From an uncultured Acidimicrobiaceae bacterium (GTDB taxonomy: Bacteria; Actinomycetota; Acidimicrobiia; Acidimicrobiales; Microtrichaceae), in NCBI GenBank assembly GCA_937868025.1, contig CALMLJ010000150.1:1-10792 (forward strand): DNA of 10,792 nucleotides, written 5' to 3'. Positions 1 through 6,392 of the stretch are shown in pieces; position 1 is the stretch's first letter; each line of letters begins with the position of its first letter. Made by a program: the position numbers and the translations under genes. The notes below the pieces were generated by a model. That model had not been told where the DNA came from. It made no database searches and was given only the letters and a program-made list of their open reading frames with translations.

Positions 1-1
1 C

Positions 2-40
2 CGGAATCTCACCGGGTTCGCCCGCAAGCCGGGCGGCTGA
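2..40 (+). CDS. Possible C-terminal tail of an upstream rightward gene
   Basis: One plus-strand frame reads RNLTGFARKPGG and then TGA at 38-40. Eleven of its twelve codons end in G or C, as in the real genes here. That is the only evidence, and the stretch is too short to name a product. The other frames and the opposite strand offer nothing better. If real, this gene converges on the membrane glycosyltransferase gene, with the 71-bp repeat cluster between them. It could equally be non-coding sequence. Confidence 0.35.
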   Translation, partial: RNLTGFARKPGG

Positions 41-54
41 CCGTGGCGGTTCCG

Positions 55-211
55 CGTTTCGGGCTCGGGGCTGCTTCGTTAGGTACGGTCGCTGCGCTCC
101 CTACTCACACTCCGCACCCGCTCGCCGTTTCGGGCTCGGGGCTGCTTCGTTAGGTACGGTCGCTGCGCTCCCTACTCACACTCCGCACCCGCTCGCCGTT
201 TCGGGCTCGGG
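55..211. repeat. 71-bp perfect tandem repeat, 2.2 copies
   Basis: Copy 1 (55-125) and copy 2 (126-196) are identical over 71 bases. A third copy is cut off after 15 bases (197-211), directly before the TAG stop (212-214 on the minus strand) of the neighbouring gene. No open frame with normal codon use runs through it. The identity implies recent duplication. The segment around TAGGTACGGTCGCT in each copy (80-105 and 151-176) reappears with two changes at 6930-6955, so the unit carries a dispersed element. There are no spacers, so this is not a CRISPR array. It fills the gap between apparently convergent genes and may act in transcript ends, which is inference. Confidence 0.95.
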
Positions 212-1762
212 CTACTTGGGTTCGATGCGGTAGGTGGTGACGTCGCCGTCGCGAGCGAGCTCGACCAGGTCGAACCGTTCCATGAGCTCGTCGAGCGTGG
301 CGAGGTTGCCGTAGGTGGGCTCGAGGTCCATCCATACGAGGCAGAACTCGCCATCACCGGCCGCGAGCGAGCGCTCGAGGTCGGGCAGGTCGGAGACGAC
401 ATCGTTCGACTCCAGTCCCGTCTCACGGGGGCTCCACTGCGCGTCGACCCCCGACCCGTACAGGGCGTTCGGCAGATTGGACGAGACCGAGCACCCGGTG
501 GGGAGCGACTCGAGGGCGGGGCTGGACCGGACCTTCTCGAACGCAGGACGTTCGTAGTTGCCGACGAAGAGGTCGGGTGAGGTGGCGAAGTAGCCGATCA
601 TGCCGACCCCGACGGCGACGTTGAGGCCGGCCCACGTGAACGCTGTCGCGCGGGCCGCGGTCGACCAGGTTGTCGGCACCGTGTTGTCGCCGGTACCGGA
701 CACGCGATCGAGGATCACCAGCGCGCTGATGACGAGCGGCAGGTACAGCGGGTTCAGCAACCGGAAGTCGAGCTGGTTGAGGCCAGTCGTCGACCGTGCG
801 TAGAGCATGTAGGCCGCGTACACACCGACATGCAGCACCAGGAGGCCGGCAGGGCTGGCGACCACGTCCACGATGCCGGCGGCCGACCGGAACCGGCGAT
901 CGCGTCCGATCACTCGCCACAGCATCGTCAGCATCACGAGGCAGCCGATTGCTGCGACGGCCGCCCAGATCGTGCGTCGTTCGATCTCGACGCCGGGCAC
1001 GAGGAAGTTGCCGATCGTCGCAAACGTGTCGAACGCATTGGGGATGAGCCCGCGGGACGACGAATAGCGGACGCCCAGCGTGGTGTCGTCGATGCTGAGG
1101 TTCCGCAACACCCACGCGACCGGAACGATCGCGGCGAGCCCGCCGAACACCGCGGCGTCGCGGAGCCGCGGCACGATCTTCTTGCGGCGGTCGGCCAACA
1201 ACCACAGGCCGACCGTGCCGATGTGTACAACACCGGCGTAGCGGATCATGAAGCCCGCCCACACCAGCGCGACGGCGCCGGCGAGCCAAGCCGGCCGTTG
1301 GGTGTCGCGGTAGTTGAGCAGGGTCAGGAACAGTCCGAGGGTGACGGCGGCGAACGCGGCGTCGGTCATGAGGAGGTGGCCGAACACCATCGCCGAGGCA
1401 CCGAGGGCACTCACGATCGTCCCGATGGTGATCAGGTTCTCGTTGCGAACGAGGCGGACCAAGAGGCGGTGGACCACGAGAACAATGGTGAAGGCCACGA
1501 CGGCGTTGAGCACGATGGCCGCCTGCTCGGTGTCGAGCGGGGTGATCTTCGCCACCGCGGCCATGAGGACCGGCCAGCCCGGGGGCCAGATCGTGAGGCG
1601 CGGTTCGAGGAAGTAGCCGAGCCCGCGGCCGGCGAGCAGGCTGTCGGCCGTGGCCTGGTAGCCGATGCCGTCGTCGCCGATGGTGAGGCCGCCGGCGTTG
1701 GCGATGAACACGCCGAGCGCGCTCGCCACCGCCCACACCCCTGGCCGTCGCCACCACGTCAC
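212..1762 (-). CDS. Multi-pass membrane glycosyltransferase, GT-C / GT39-like
   Basis: The 516-residue product looks like a polyprenyl-phosphate-sugar-dependent glycosyltransferase of the GT-C fold (PMT/ArnT type). Such enzymes move a sugar from a lipid carrier onto a protein, lipid or polysaccharide outside the membrane. An N-terminal span (about 9-25) is followed by an acidic GDDGIGY stretch (29-35), then SLLAGRGLGY and a WPPGWPVL segment (59-66). These recall the first loop of GT39 proteins (Asp pair, GRG, PPG-P). Roughly nine or ten further hydrophobic segments follow up to about residue 395. The last 120 residues are a soluble domain, presumably extracytoplasmic. Start: GTG at 1762, because GGGAGG lies 8 nt upstream. 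An in-frame ATG at 1801 has no ribosome site. It is transcribed away from the cyclase gene. The acceptor is unknown, and the family call rests on topology and short motifs only. Confidence 0.78.
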   Translation of the reverse strand: MTWWRRPGVWAVASALGVFIANAGGLTIGDDGIGYQATADSLLAGRGLGYFLEPRLTIWPPGWPVLMAAVAKITPLDTEQAAIVLNAVVAFTIVLVVHRLLVRLVRNENLITIGTIVSALGASAMVFGHLLMTDAAFAAVTLGLFLTLLNYRDTQRPAWLAGAVALVWAGFMIRYAGVVHIGTVGLWLLADRRKKIVPRLRDAAVFGGLAAIVPVAWVLRNLSIDDTTLGVRYSSSRGLIPNAFDTFATIGNFLVPGVEIERRTIWAAVAAIGCLVMLTMLWRVIGRDRRFRSAAGIVDVVASPAGLLVLHVGVYAAYMLYARSTTGLNQLDFRLLNPLYLPLVISALVILDRVSGTGDNTVPTTWSTAARATAFTWAGLNVAVGVGMIGYFATSPDLFVGNYERPAFEKVRSSPALESLPTGCSVSSNLPNALYGSGVDAQWSPRETGLESNDVVSDLPDLERSLAAGDGEFCLVWMDLEPTYGNLATLDELMERFDLVELARDGDVTTYRIEPK

Positions 1763-1770
1763 GCTGATGT

Positions 1771-1776
1771 CCTCCC
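1771..1776 (-). promoter_or_regulatory. Shine-Dalgarno site fixing the GTG start of the membrane glycosyltransferase
   Basis: On the minus strand GGGAGG is followed by 8 nt and then GTG at 1762. This is the best ribosome site near the N-terminus and favours GTG over the in-frame ATG at 1801 and longer possibilities up to 1879. The first membrane span then begins about eight residues after the start, as expected. Confidence 0.65.
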
Positions 1777-1882
1777 GGGCAGCTCCGAAACCGGAGGCCA
1801 TGGTACGCAGTGCGTTCGAAGAACGGGAGTCCGGCGTCCGTCCTCTGTTGGATTTGAAAGAGTTTGCGGCAGGTAGCACCCG

Positions 1883-1888
1883 TAGGAT
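1883..1888 (+). promoter_or_regulatory. Possible leaderless -10 box of the cyclase gene
   Basis: TAGGAT sits 8 nt before the ATG at 1897, the spacing of a leaderless actinobacterial promoter. The same bases contain AGGA, which could instead be a ribosome site with 9-nt spacing, so the two readings compete. No good -35 box stands 16-18 nt upstream. TTGAAA at 1854-1859 is too far away (23 nt). Confidence 0.35.
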
Positions 1889-1896
1889 GACGGTCG

Positions 1897-4119
1897 ATGA
1901 CGTGCGCGAACTGTGGGGCGGACAACCGGCCGGACGCCCGGTTCTGCGCGTCGTGTGGACACGCCACCCGCACCCACGCCGACGAGCGTCGGGTCGTCAC
2001 GGTCGTGTTCGCGGACATCGTGGGGTTCACGACGCTCTCCGAGAACCTCGATCCCGAGCGGGTGAAGCGGCTGGTTGACGTCGCGTTCGAACGCCTCGTC
2101 CACGATGTGCATGACTTCGGCGGTCGCGTCGACAAGATCGTCGGCGACGCGATCGTGGCGCTGTTCGGCGCCCCGGTCGCTCACGAGGACGATGCCGAGC
2201 GGGCTGTTCGCGCCGCGCTCCGTATGCAGGAGACCCTCGCCGAGTACGCGACCGAATCGTCCATCGGCATCCGCATGCGGATCGGCGTGAACACCGGCGA
2301 AGTGCTCGTCGGGGCGCTCCGCGCCGGAGGCGACTACACCGCGATGGGCGATGTGGTGAACACGGCATCCCGCCTCGAGACGTCCGCCAACCCCGGCGAG
2401 GTGCTCGTCGGCGCAGCGACCTACCAGGCCACCCGCGAGGTCATCGGATACGAGTCTCGGGGTTCACTGATCGTTCGCGGTCGAGAGGCGGCCGTCGACG
2501 TGTGGGCGGCGACCGAGGCGCTCGTTCCTCCGGGCTACCGGCCGCGTCGGATCACCCCGCTGGTCGGGCGCGACACCGAGCTCACGGTGCTGCGCAATCT
2601 CGTCGAGCTCTCGATCGCGCACGACCGCGGCCAGATGGTCCTGCTGCTGGGTGAGGCCGGAGTGGGCAAGACACGGCTCGCCAACGAGATCGCCCCGCTG
2701 GTGCTCGGCATCGACCCCACCACCTCGGTGCTCAACGGCCGCTGCGTCCCCTACGGCGAGGCCAACCCCTGGTGGCCGATCGCCGAGGCGATACGCGAGG
2801 CGTGTTCGATCGAGCTCGACGACGCCCTCGACGTCGCTCGCCAGAAGTGCACCCAGGCCGTCGAATTCGTTGTCGGGGAGCCGGCCACGGCCACCGGAAT
2901 CGTCACGGGCCTTCTGCACCTCATGGGCTACGACGGTCCGCTGCGCTCGCTCGACGCCGCACGGGCGCGGGTCGAAGCATCGTCAGCGCTGTACTCCTTC
3001 ATCGAAGCCGGGGTGAAGGTGCGGCCTGTCGTCATCCGCCTGGCCGACCTGCACTGGGCCGACCAGCAGGTGCTCGATCTCATCGACGACATGAGCGAAC
3101 GCCTCGCACGTCAACCGTTCGTGCTCGTCGCGACGGCGCGCCGCGCCCTGCTCGACCGGTGGTCGCCGCGGGCTGGTCGTCAGAACTCCATCGTCATGAA
3201 CCTCGACCCGCTCGAACGCGGCGCCGCCGCGGAGTTGCTCGACGCCCTCCTCAACGCCGACGTCCCCGAGCACGTCCGCTCGATGCTCCTCGATCGAAGT
3301 GGCGGCAACCCGTTCTACCTCGAGGAGCTGGCCACGCTGCTGAGCGATCGCGAGGGCGGTGGAGACGCCGGTGACGTCCCCGACACGCTCCGCGGCCTGA
3401 TCGCTGCCCGGATCGACGGCCTGACAGCGGACGAGCAGCTCGTGCTCGAGGATGCGTCGGTGTGGGGAGCGAGTGGCCCGGTGATGGCGCTCAACGAGCT
3501 CGCGCGAGCGTTCCGTGCCATCCCCGACATCGAAGGTCTCGTCGAGTCGTTGGCGACCAAGGACATCTTCGTGCTCGACGGTGACGACTGGGCGTTCCGC
3601 AGCGACATCGTCCGCGAGATCGCCTACGCCCGACTCACCAAGAACGAGCGACTCCGCCGGCACCACGGCATCGCCAAGTACCTCGAGGCGGCGTCCGGCG
3701 GGCGGTTCATCGACGACGGGTTCGTCGACATGGTGTCGCGCCACTTCGCCGAGGCGGCGCGACTGGCCCGCGAGCTCGGACGGTCGATCGAGACGGACTC
3801 ACTCGACGATCGTGCGATCCGATGGCTCGGCGAAGCGGCGCGGCGCGCTGACCAGTCCGCATCGTGGCCACTCGCCTCCCGCCTCTACGACCAGGCGATC
3901 GAGCTGGCGACCGCCGAGGAGCATCACCGAGACCTGTTCGTCTTCCTGGTCGGTCGAGCCCGGGCCCGCAATGAGATGTGGAATTTCGCCGGCGCTCGGG
4001 TCGACGCCGAGGAGGCGGCCGAATCGTCGCCGCCACCGACGATGCCGTCGGCGCCGCCAGAGTCGAGCTGCTGCTCGGCGAGATCGAGTCGCGGGAGGGC
4101 AACTACGAACACGCCGTGA
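1897..4119 (+). CDS. Zinc-ribbon / class III nucleotidyl cyclase / STAND-AAA ATPase, N-terminal part of a frame-split gene
   Basis: The cyclase domain should make cAMP from ATP, and the ATPase/TPR part probably gates it. A zinc ribbon comes first (C3, C6, C17, C20). The cyclase domain (about 33-205) keeps its active site: metal Asp D40 in FADIVGFT and D84 in GDAIVALFG, K80, then YTAMGDVVNTASR with T148, N155 and R159. Thr at 148, where many cyclases have Asp, fits subclass IIIb. An ATPase domain (about 218-480) has Walker A GEAGVGKT (252-259), an LADLHWAD Walker B region (382-389) and a GGNPFYLEE motif (469-477). In the Walker B region Ala383 replaces the first acidic residue seen in many relatives. 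Genuine coding ends near codon 710 (base 4026). The remaining 30 residues, rich in Pro and Ser, are out-of-frame reading. The intact protein would have about 1166 residues, a usual size for this architecture in Actinobacteria. Probably cytoplasmic; no membrane span is visible. Confidence 0.92.
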   Translation: MTCANCGADNRPDARFCASCGHATRTHADERRVVTVVFADIVGFTTLSENLDPERVKRLVDVAFERLVHDVHDFGGRVDKIVGDAIVALFGAPVAHEDDAERAVRAALRMQETLAEYATESSIGIRMRIGVNTGEVLVGALRAGGDYTAMGDVVNTASRLETSANPGEVLVGAATYQATREVIGYESRGSLIVRGREAAVDVWAATEALVPPGYRPRRITPLVGRDTELTVLRNLVELSIAHDRGQMVLLLGEAGVGKTRLANEIAPLVLGIDPTTSVLNGRCVPYGEANPWWPIAEAIREACSIELDDALDVARQKCTQAVEFVVGEPATATGIVTGLLHLMGYDGPLRSLDAARARVEASSALYSFIEAGVKVRPVVIRLADLHWADQQVLDLIDDMSERLARQPFVLVATARRALLDRWSPRAGRQNSIVMNLDPLERGAAAELLDALLNADVPEHVRSMLLDRSGGNPFYLEELATLLSDREGGGDAGDVPDTLRGLIAARIDGLTADEQLVLEDASVWGASGPVMALNELARAFRAIPDIEGLVESLATKDIFVLDGDDWAFRSDIVREIAYARLTKNERLRRHHGIAKYLEAASGGRFIDDGFVDMVSRHFAEAARLARELGRSIETDSLDDRAIRWLGEAARRADQSASWPLASRLYDQAIELATAEEHHRDLFVFLVGRARARNEMWNFAGARVDAEEAAESSPPPTMPSAPPESSCCSARSSRGRATTNTP
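4021..4032 (+). other. Frame change splitting the cyclase-ATPase-TPR gene
   Basis: Plausible sequence in the first frame (VDAEEAAES) continues only in the frame one base earlier (VAATDDAVGAARVELL). A single missing base between 4026 and 4027, for example G to give TCG-GTC-GCC, would rejoin the two into one reading frame of about 1166 codons. No XXXYYYZ slippery heptamer is present, so programmed frameshifting is unlikely. Either the gene is broken in this strain or the sequence has lost a base in this GC-rich stretch. Confidence 0.85.
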
Positions 4120-5396
4120 CCCACTTCGATTCGGCCGTCGCCCGCTTCGACGAACTCGATGACGTGCACAGCCGGGCCGAGGCCCTTCGGCTCAAGGGCA
4201 TGGCGGCCCTGTACCGAAGCGACGCTGCGGCCGCCGAGGATCCGATCGCCCAGTCACTGATCGCGTTCCGTCAGGTCGAGGACCGACGCGGCGAGGCGTG
4301 GGCGCTCCAGAACTTGGCGTGGATCTCGTTCGTGACCGGCCGGATCGTCGATGCCGAATCACGTCTCGGCGAGGCCTTCGCAGCGTTCACCGAGATCGAT
4401 GACCAGACCGGGCTGGCCTGGACCGAAGGTCTCCTGGCGTTCGTGCGGTTCTACCAAGGGCGGTTCGCCGAGGCCGGCGAGCTCGCAAGCCGGATCCTGC
4501 GCGAGAGCGAACGGCGAAACGACCGTTGGGCCCAGGCGATGATGCTCATCGTGATCGGAGCCATCGACCTGTGGGAGGGCCGAACCGGCGCCGCGCTCGA
4601 GGTGGCCAACCGATCGGTCTCGCTCTTCACCTCGATCGGCGATCCGACGGGGCTCCAGCAGGCGCTGACGCTGTCGGGCCGTGGGCATCTCATGTCGGGG
4701 TACATCACCGAAGGGCTCGAGATGGTCGACCGCGCCGTCGGCGACCTGACGATCGACACGATCGGCCCGCAGAGCATGATGTCGGTCGCGTCGTCGATCG
4801 CAGCTCGGGTGCAGCTCGGTGTCGAGCAGGCGTTCGACCCGCTGACCGTCGCCAAGTTGATCCAGAACGATGCCACCGGCGAACGCCCCGCCGAGTTCGT
4901 CGCCGCCGTCAGCCTCGCCCTCGTGCAGGCCGGTCACCTCGATGCGGCGGTCGAACTGCTCGCAGTCGACCACGACGCCCAACGCTTCGCCGACCGCAAG
5001 GGCAGTGTGCTGAACGGCTATGCCCTCTCGAGTCGTGCGCTCATCGCCGCGATCCAAGGCGATCACGAAGCGGTGGCAGCGATCGACGCGCAGGTTGGTG
5101 ACGACAGCACCTACCTCGACCGGGCCATGGTCAAGATCGCGCTCGGGCTCGGTCGGGCGTCGAGCTGGATCGACGACTTCGCCCACGCCCGCGCCGAAGT
5201 GGACGGCACGGGGGATCGCCTCACCCGCGCGACGATCGATCTGGCACGGGCATCGGTGGCGGAGGCCGTGGGCCACGACGCCGACGTCACCTGGCGCGAC
5301 GAGGCCGAAGCGAGCTGGACCGAGCTGGGGGTCGACCCGGTCGGCTGGCGACTCGTGTTCTCGTTGGCGACCGCGACAGCGCCCGCCGGGGCCTGA
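4026..5396 (+). CDS. TPR-like C-terminal region of the cyclase-ATPase protein, separated by a frameshift
   Basis: About 456 residues of alternating amphipathic helices with TPR-like pairs, for example RGEAWALQNLAWISFVTGR followed by AESRLGEAFAAFTEIDD, then LAWTEGLLAFVRFYQGRFAEAGELA. Such regions close STAND-type cyclase regulators and bind partner proteins or hold the ATPase inactive. The frame has no convincing start of its own. An ATG at 3978 lies inside the N-terminal part and would give an Arg/Gly-rich leader (MEFRRRSGRRRGGGR), which is just the shifted reading of NFAGARVDAEEAA. No ribosome site precedes it. Codon use matches the upstream part. I therefore treat this as the 3' part of one gene and not as an independent gene. 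It ends in TGA at 5394-5396, 86 bp from the stop of the convergent peroxiredoxin gene. Confidence 0.85.
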   Translation, partial: VAATDDAVGAARVELLLGEIESREGNYEHAVTHFDSAVARFDELDDVHSRAEALRLKGMAALYRSDAAAAEDPIAQSLIAFRQVEDRRGEAWALQNLAWISFVTGRIVDAESRLGEAFAAFTEIDDQTGLAWTEGLLAFVRFYQGRFAEAGELASRILRESERRNDRWAQAMMLIVIGAIDLWEGRTGAALEVANRSVSLFTSIGDPTGLQQALTLSGRGHLMSGYITEGLEMVDRAVGDLTIDTIGPQSMMSVASSIAARVQLGVEQAFDPLTVAKLIQNDATGERPAEFVAAVSLALVQAGHLDAAVELLAVDHDAQRFADRKGSVLNGYALSSRALIAAIQGDHEAVAAIDAQVGDDSTYLDRAMVKIALGLGRASSWIDDFAHARAEVDGTGDRLTRATIDLARASVAEAVGHDADVTWRDEAEASWTELGVDPVGWRLVFSLATATAPAGA

Positions 5397-5459
5397 ACCA
5401 GAGTCTGGACTCCGGTTCGAGCCGACCGACGGGCGCTCGACGTGGTATTCGTTTCGGGT

Positions 5460-5497
5460 GATCAGCCCTGCGGCTGTTCCGATCAGCCTTGCGGCTG
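5460..5497. repeat. 17-bp direct repeat, 21-bp period, duplicating the peroxiredoxin stop region
   Basis: GATCAGCC(C/T)TGCGGCTG occurs at 5460-5476 and 5481-5497 with one difference. Read on the minus strand, each copy encodes QPQG followed by TGA in the same frame, so the peroxiredoxin has a second in-frame stop 21 bp after the first. It looks like a small tandem duplication of the gene end. I see no clear intrinsic terminator in the convergent gap 5397-5482; CCAGA-G-TCTGG at about 5398-5408 has too small a loop. Confidence 0.85.
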
Positions 5498-6118
5498 GGG
5501 CACGTAACGCAGGTACGGCTTCTCGGCGCGCCACCCCTCGGGGAACTTCTCCTTCGCGGCCTCGTCGGTGACGCCGCTGCCGATGATGACCTCATCGCCG
5601 TCGTTCCAGTTGGCGGGGGTTGCCACCGAGAACTTCGCGGTCAGCTGGAGCGAGTCGACCACGCGGAGGATCTCGTCGAAGTTGCGCCCGGTCGAGGCCG
5701 GGTAGGTGATGATCAACTTCACCTTGTTGTCGGGGCCGATCACGTAGACCGACCGCACCGTGAGGGTGTCGTTGGCGTTGGGGTGGATGAGGTCGTAGAG
5801 GTCGGACACCTTGCGATCACCGTCGGCGATGATCGGGAAGTTGACCTCGGCACCCTGGGTCTCGGCGATGTCCTTCGCCCACTCGGTGTGGTTGCCGAGC
5901 TCGTCGACCGACAAGCCGATGACCTTGACGTTGCGCTTGTCGAACTCCGGCTTGAGCTTGGCGACCGTGCCGAGCTCGGTCGTGCAGACCGGCGTGAAGT
6001 CCTTGGGGTGGGAGAAGAGGATGGCCCAGCTGTCACCCTTCCAGTCGAGGAAGTTGATGGTGCCCTGGGTGGTCTCTGCGGTGAAGTCGGGGGCGTCGTC
6101 GCCGAGTCGGACGGTCAT
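5483..6118 (-). CDS. 1-Cys peroxiredoxin (Prx6 type)
   Basis: This 211-residue thiol peroxidase should reduce hydrogen peroxide, alkyl hydroperoxides or peroxynitrite in the cytoplasm. The peroxidatic cysteine is C45 in the motif HPKDFTPVCTTELG (37-50), with T42 and P43 of the PxxxT/SxxC signature and the conserved Arg at R123 in TVRSVYVIGPD. There is no other cysteine, so resolution must use an external thiol; mycothiol would be the actinobacterial candidate, which is inference. The long C-terminal domain (about 165-211, with PANWNDGDEVII and an EKFPEGW-RAEKPYLRYV stretch) is the Prx6 hallmark, and the length matches the family. Start: ATG at 6118 with GAGG 5 nt upstream. A near-perfect IscR-type operator (6178-6202) lies over its promoter, so control by a redox or Fe-S-sensing Rrf2 regulator is likely. 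The gene is apparently monocistronic. Confidence 0.97.
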   Translation of the reverse strand: MTVRLGDDAPDFTAETTQGTINFLDWKGDSWAILFSHPKDFTPVCTTELGTVAKLKPEFDKRNVKVIGLSVDELGNHTEWAKDIAETQGAEVNFPIIADGDRKVSDLYDLIHPNANDTLTVRSVYVIGPDNKVKLIITYPASTGRNFDEILRVVDSLQLTAKFSVATPANWNDGDEVIIGSGVTDEAAKEKFPEGWRAEKPYLRYVPQPQG

Positions 6119-6177
6119 GGTTGCCTCACATCTTTCGTGTGCGTCGGATTCATTGGATCGAACCTGTGGGCTCGAGA

Positions 6178-6202
6178 ATACCCGACCAAATTAGTCAGGT
6201 AT
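6178..6202. promoter_or_regulatory. IscR-type (Rrf2 family) operator upstream of the peroxiredoxin
   Basis: This 25-bp palindrome has arms ATACCCGACC and AGTCAGGTAT around a five-base A/T core AAATT. The published IscR type 1 motif has arms ATASYYGACT and AGTCRRSTAT around R-W-W-W-Y. By eye, 24 of 25 positions fit; only C in place of T at 6187 departs. Rrf2 regulators of this kind carry an Fe-S cluster and respond to iron or oxidative stress. The site covers the likely -10 region of the leftward peroxiredoxin gene, so bound protein should repress it. No regulator gene lies in the window. Confidence 0.7.
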
Positions 6203-6217
6203 CTCTGGAACCGGCAA
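6188..6217 (-). promoter_or_regulatory. Candidate peroxiredoxin promoter inside the operator
   Basis: On the minus strand TTGCCG (6212-6217) and TAATTT (6188-6193) are 18 nt apart, resembling -35 and -10 boxes. Transcription would begin near 6180, leaving a leader of roughly 60 nt with a GAGG site before ATG. A second possible -10, TATTCT (6175-6180), has a poorer -35 (GATACC at 17-nt spacing). With either choice the Rrf2-type palindrome overlaps the promoter. Confidence 0.45.
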
Positions 6218-6240
6218 GGGGATCTGCGCATTCCCTCCGA

Positions 6241-6268
6241 TCCGTCACGTCTGCCTTGGCGTGACGGA
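6241..6268. repeat. 9-bp perfect inverted repeat in the peroxiredoxin / phasin-like intergenic region
   Basis: TCCGTCACG (6241-6249) and CGTGACGGA (6260-6268) are perfect complements with a 10-base spacer. No T-run follows on either strand, so it is not a standard intrinsic terminator. It stands about 30 bp upstream of the -35 box of the phasin-like gene and could bind a dimeric regulator. I do not recognise the motif. Confidence 0.6.
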
Positions 6269-6282
6269 CGACACGCAAACAA

Positions 6283-6292
6283 TTGCAAGCAA
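6283..6292. promoter_or_regulatory. Upstream GCAAG palindrome, possible operator half
   Basis: TTGC-AA-GCAA ends 5 bp before the -35 box of the phasin-like gene. It shares the GCAAGC core with the palindrome lying between that promoter's boxes (6309-6322), 28 bp away centre to centre. The pair suggests one regulator binding twice. Confidence 0.35.
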
Positions 6293-6297
6293 AAGGG

Positions 6298-6327
6298 TTG
6301 ACGGAGTGAGCAAGTGCTTGCTACAGT
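6298..6327 (+). promoter_or_regulatory. Promoter of the phasin-like gene
   Basis: TTGACG (6298-6303), an 18-nt spacer and TACAGT (6322-6327) form a good sigma-70/SigA-type promoter. Transcription would start near 6334, giving a leader of about 59 nt before ATG 6393. It is the strongest-looking promoter in the window, which fits an abundant structural protein. Confidence 0.6.
6309..6322. promoter_or_regulatory. Palindrome between the -35 and -10 boxes of the phasin-like promoter
   Basis: AGCAAG-TG-CTTGCT is a 6-bp inverted repeat in the promoter spacer, touching the first base of the -10 box. A protein bound here would block RNA polymerase, so it is a candidate repressor site. PhaR-type phasin regulators bind GC-rich TGC/GCA palindromes in other bacteria, but I cannot claim that family here. 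Confidence 0.45.
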
Positions 6328-6392
6328 TAGCACATACCAACGGAGCCTGGTCGCCAAGAGAGACAGGGCTCACTTCCAAAAGGAAACCCCTC

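Noticed and set aside
55..211. CRISPR array
   Set aside because: The units are 71 bp, contiguous and without unique spacers.
1799..1879. Upstream starts (ATG 1801 or a start at 1879) for the glycosyltransferase
   Set aside because: Neither has a ribosome site, while GTG 1762 has GGGAGG at 8 nt. The extra residues look unlike a protein N-terminus and use up the divergent promoter space.
423..2135. Long open frame on the minus strand, rich in Arg, His and Pro, across the glycosyltransferase gene
   Set aside because: It is the out-of-frame reading of a GC-rich gene. It shows no domain, and the true frame has clear membrane segments. Similar shadow frames at 830-1876 (+), 2983-3744 (-), 4359-5534 (-), 5489-6301 (+), 8152-8826 (-) and 9155-10174 (+) were dropped for the same reason.
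3978..4025. ATG at 3978 as an independent start of a TPR protein
   Set aside because: It lies inside well-coded cyclase-gene sequence in another frame, has no ribosome site, and gives an Arg/Gly-rich leader unlike any TPR protein.
4021..4032. Programmed -1 frameshift site
   Set aside because: There is no slippery heptamer and no obvious stimulatory hairpin directly after it. A lost base explains the data more simply.
5397..5408. CCAGA-G-TCTGG as a terminator after the TPR region
   Set aside because: A one-base loop cannot form a stable hairpin, and no T-run follows.
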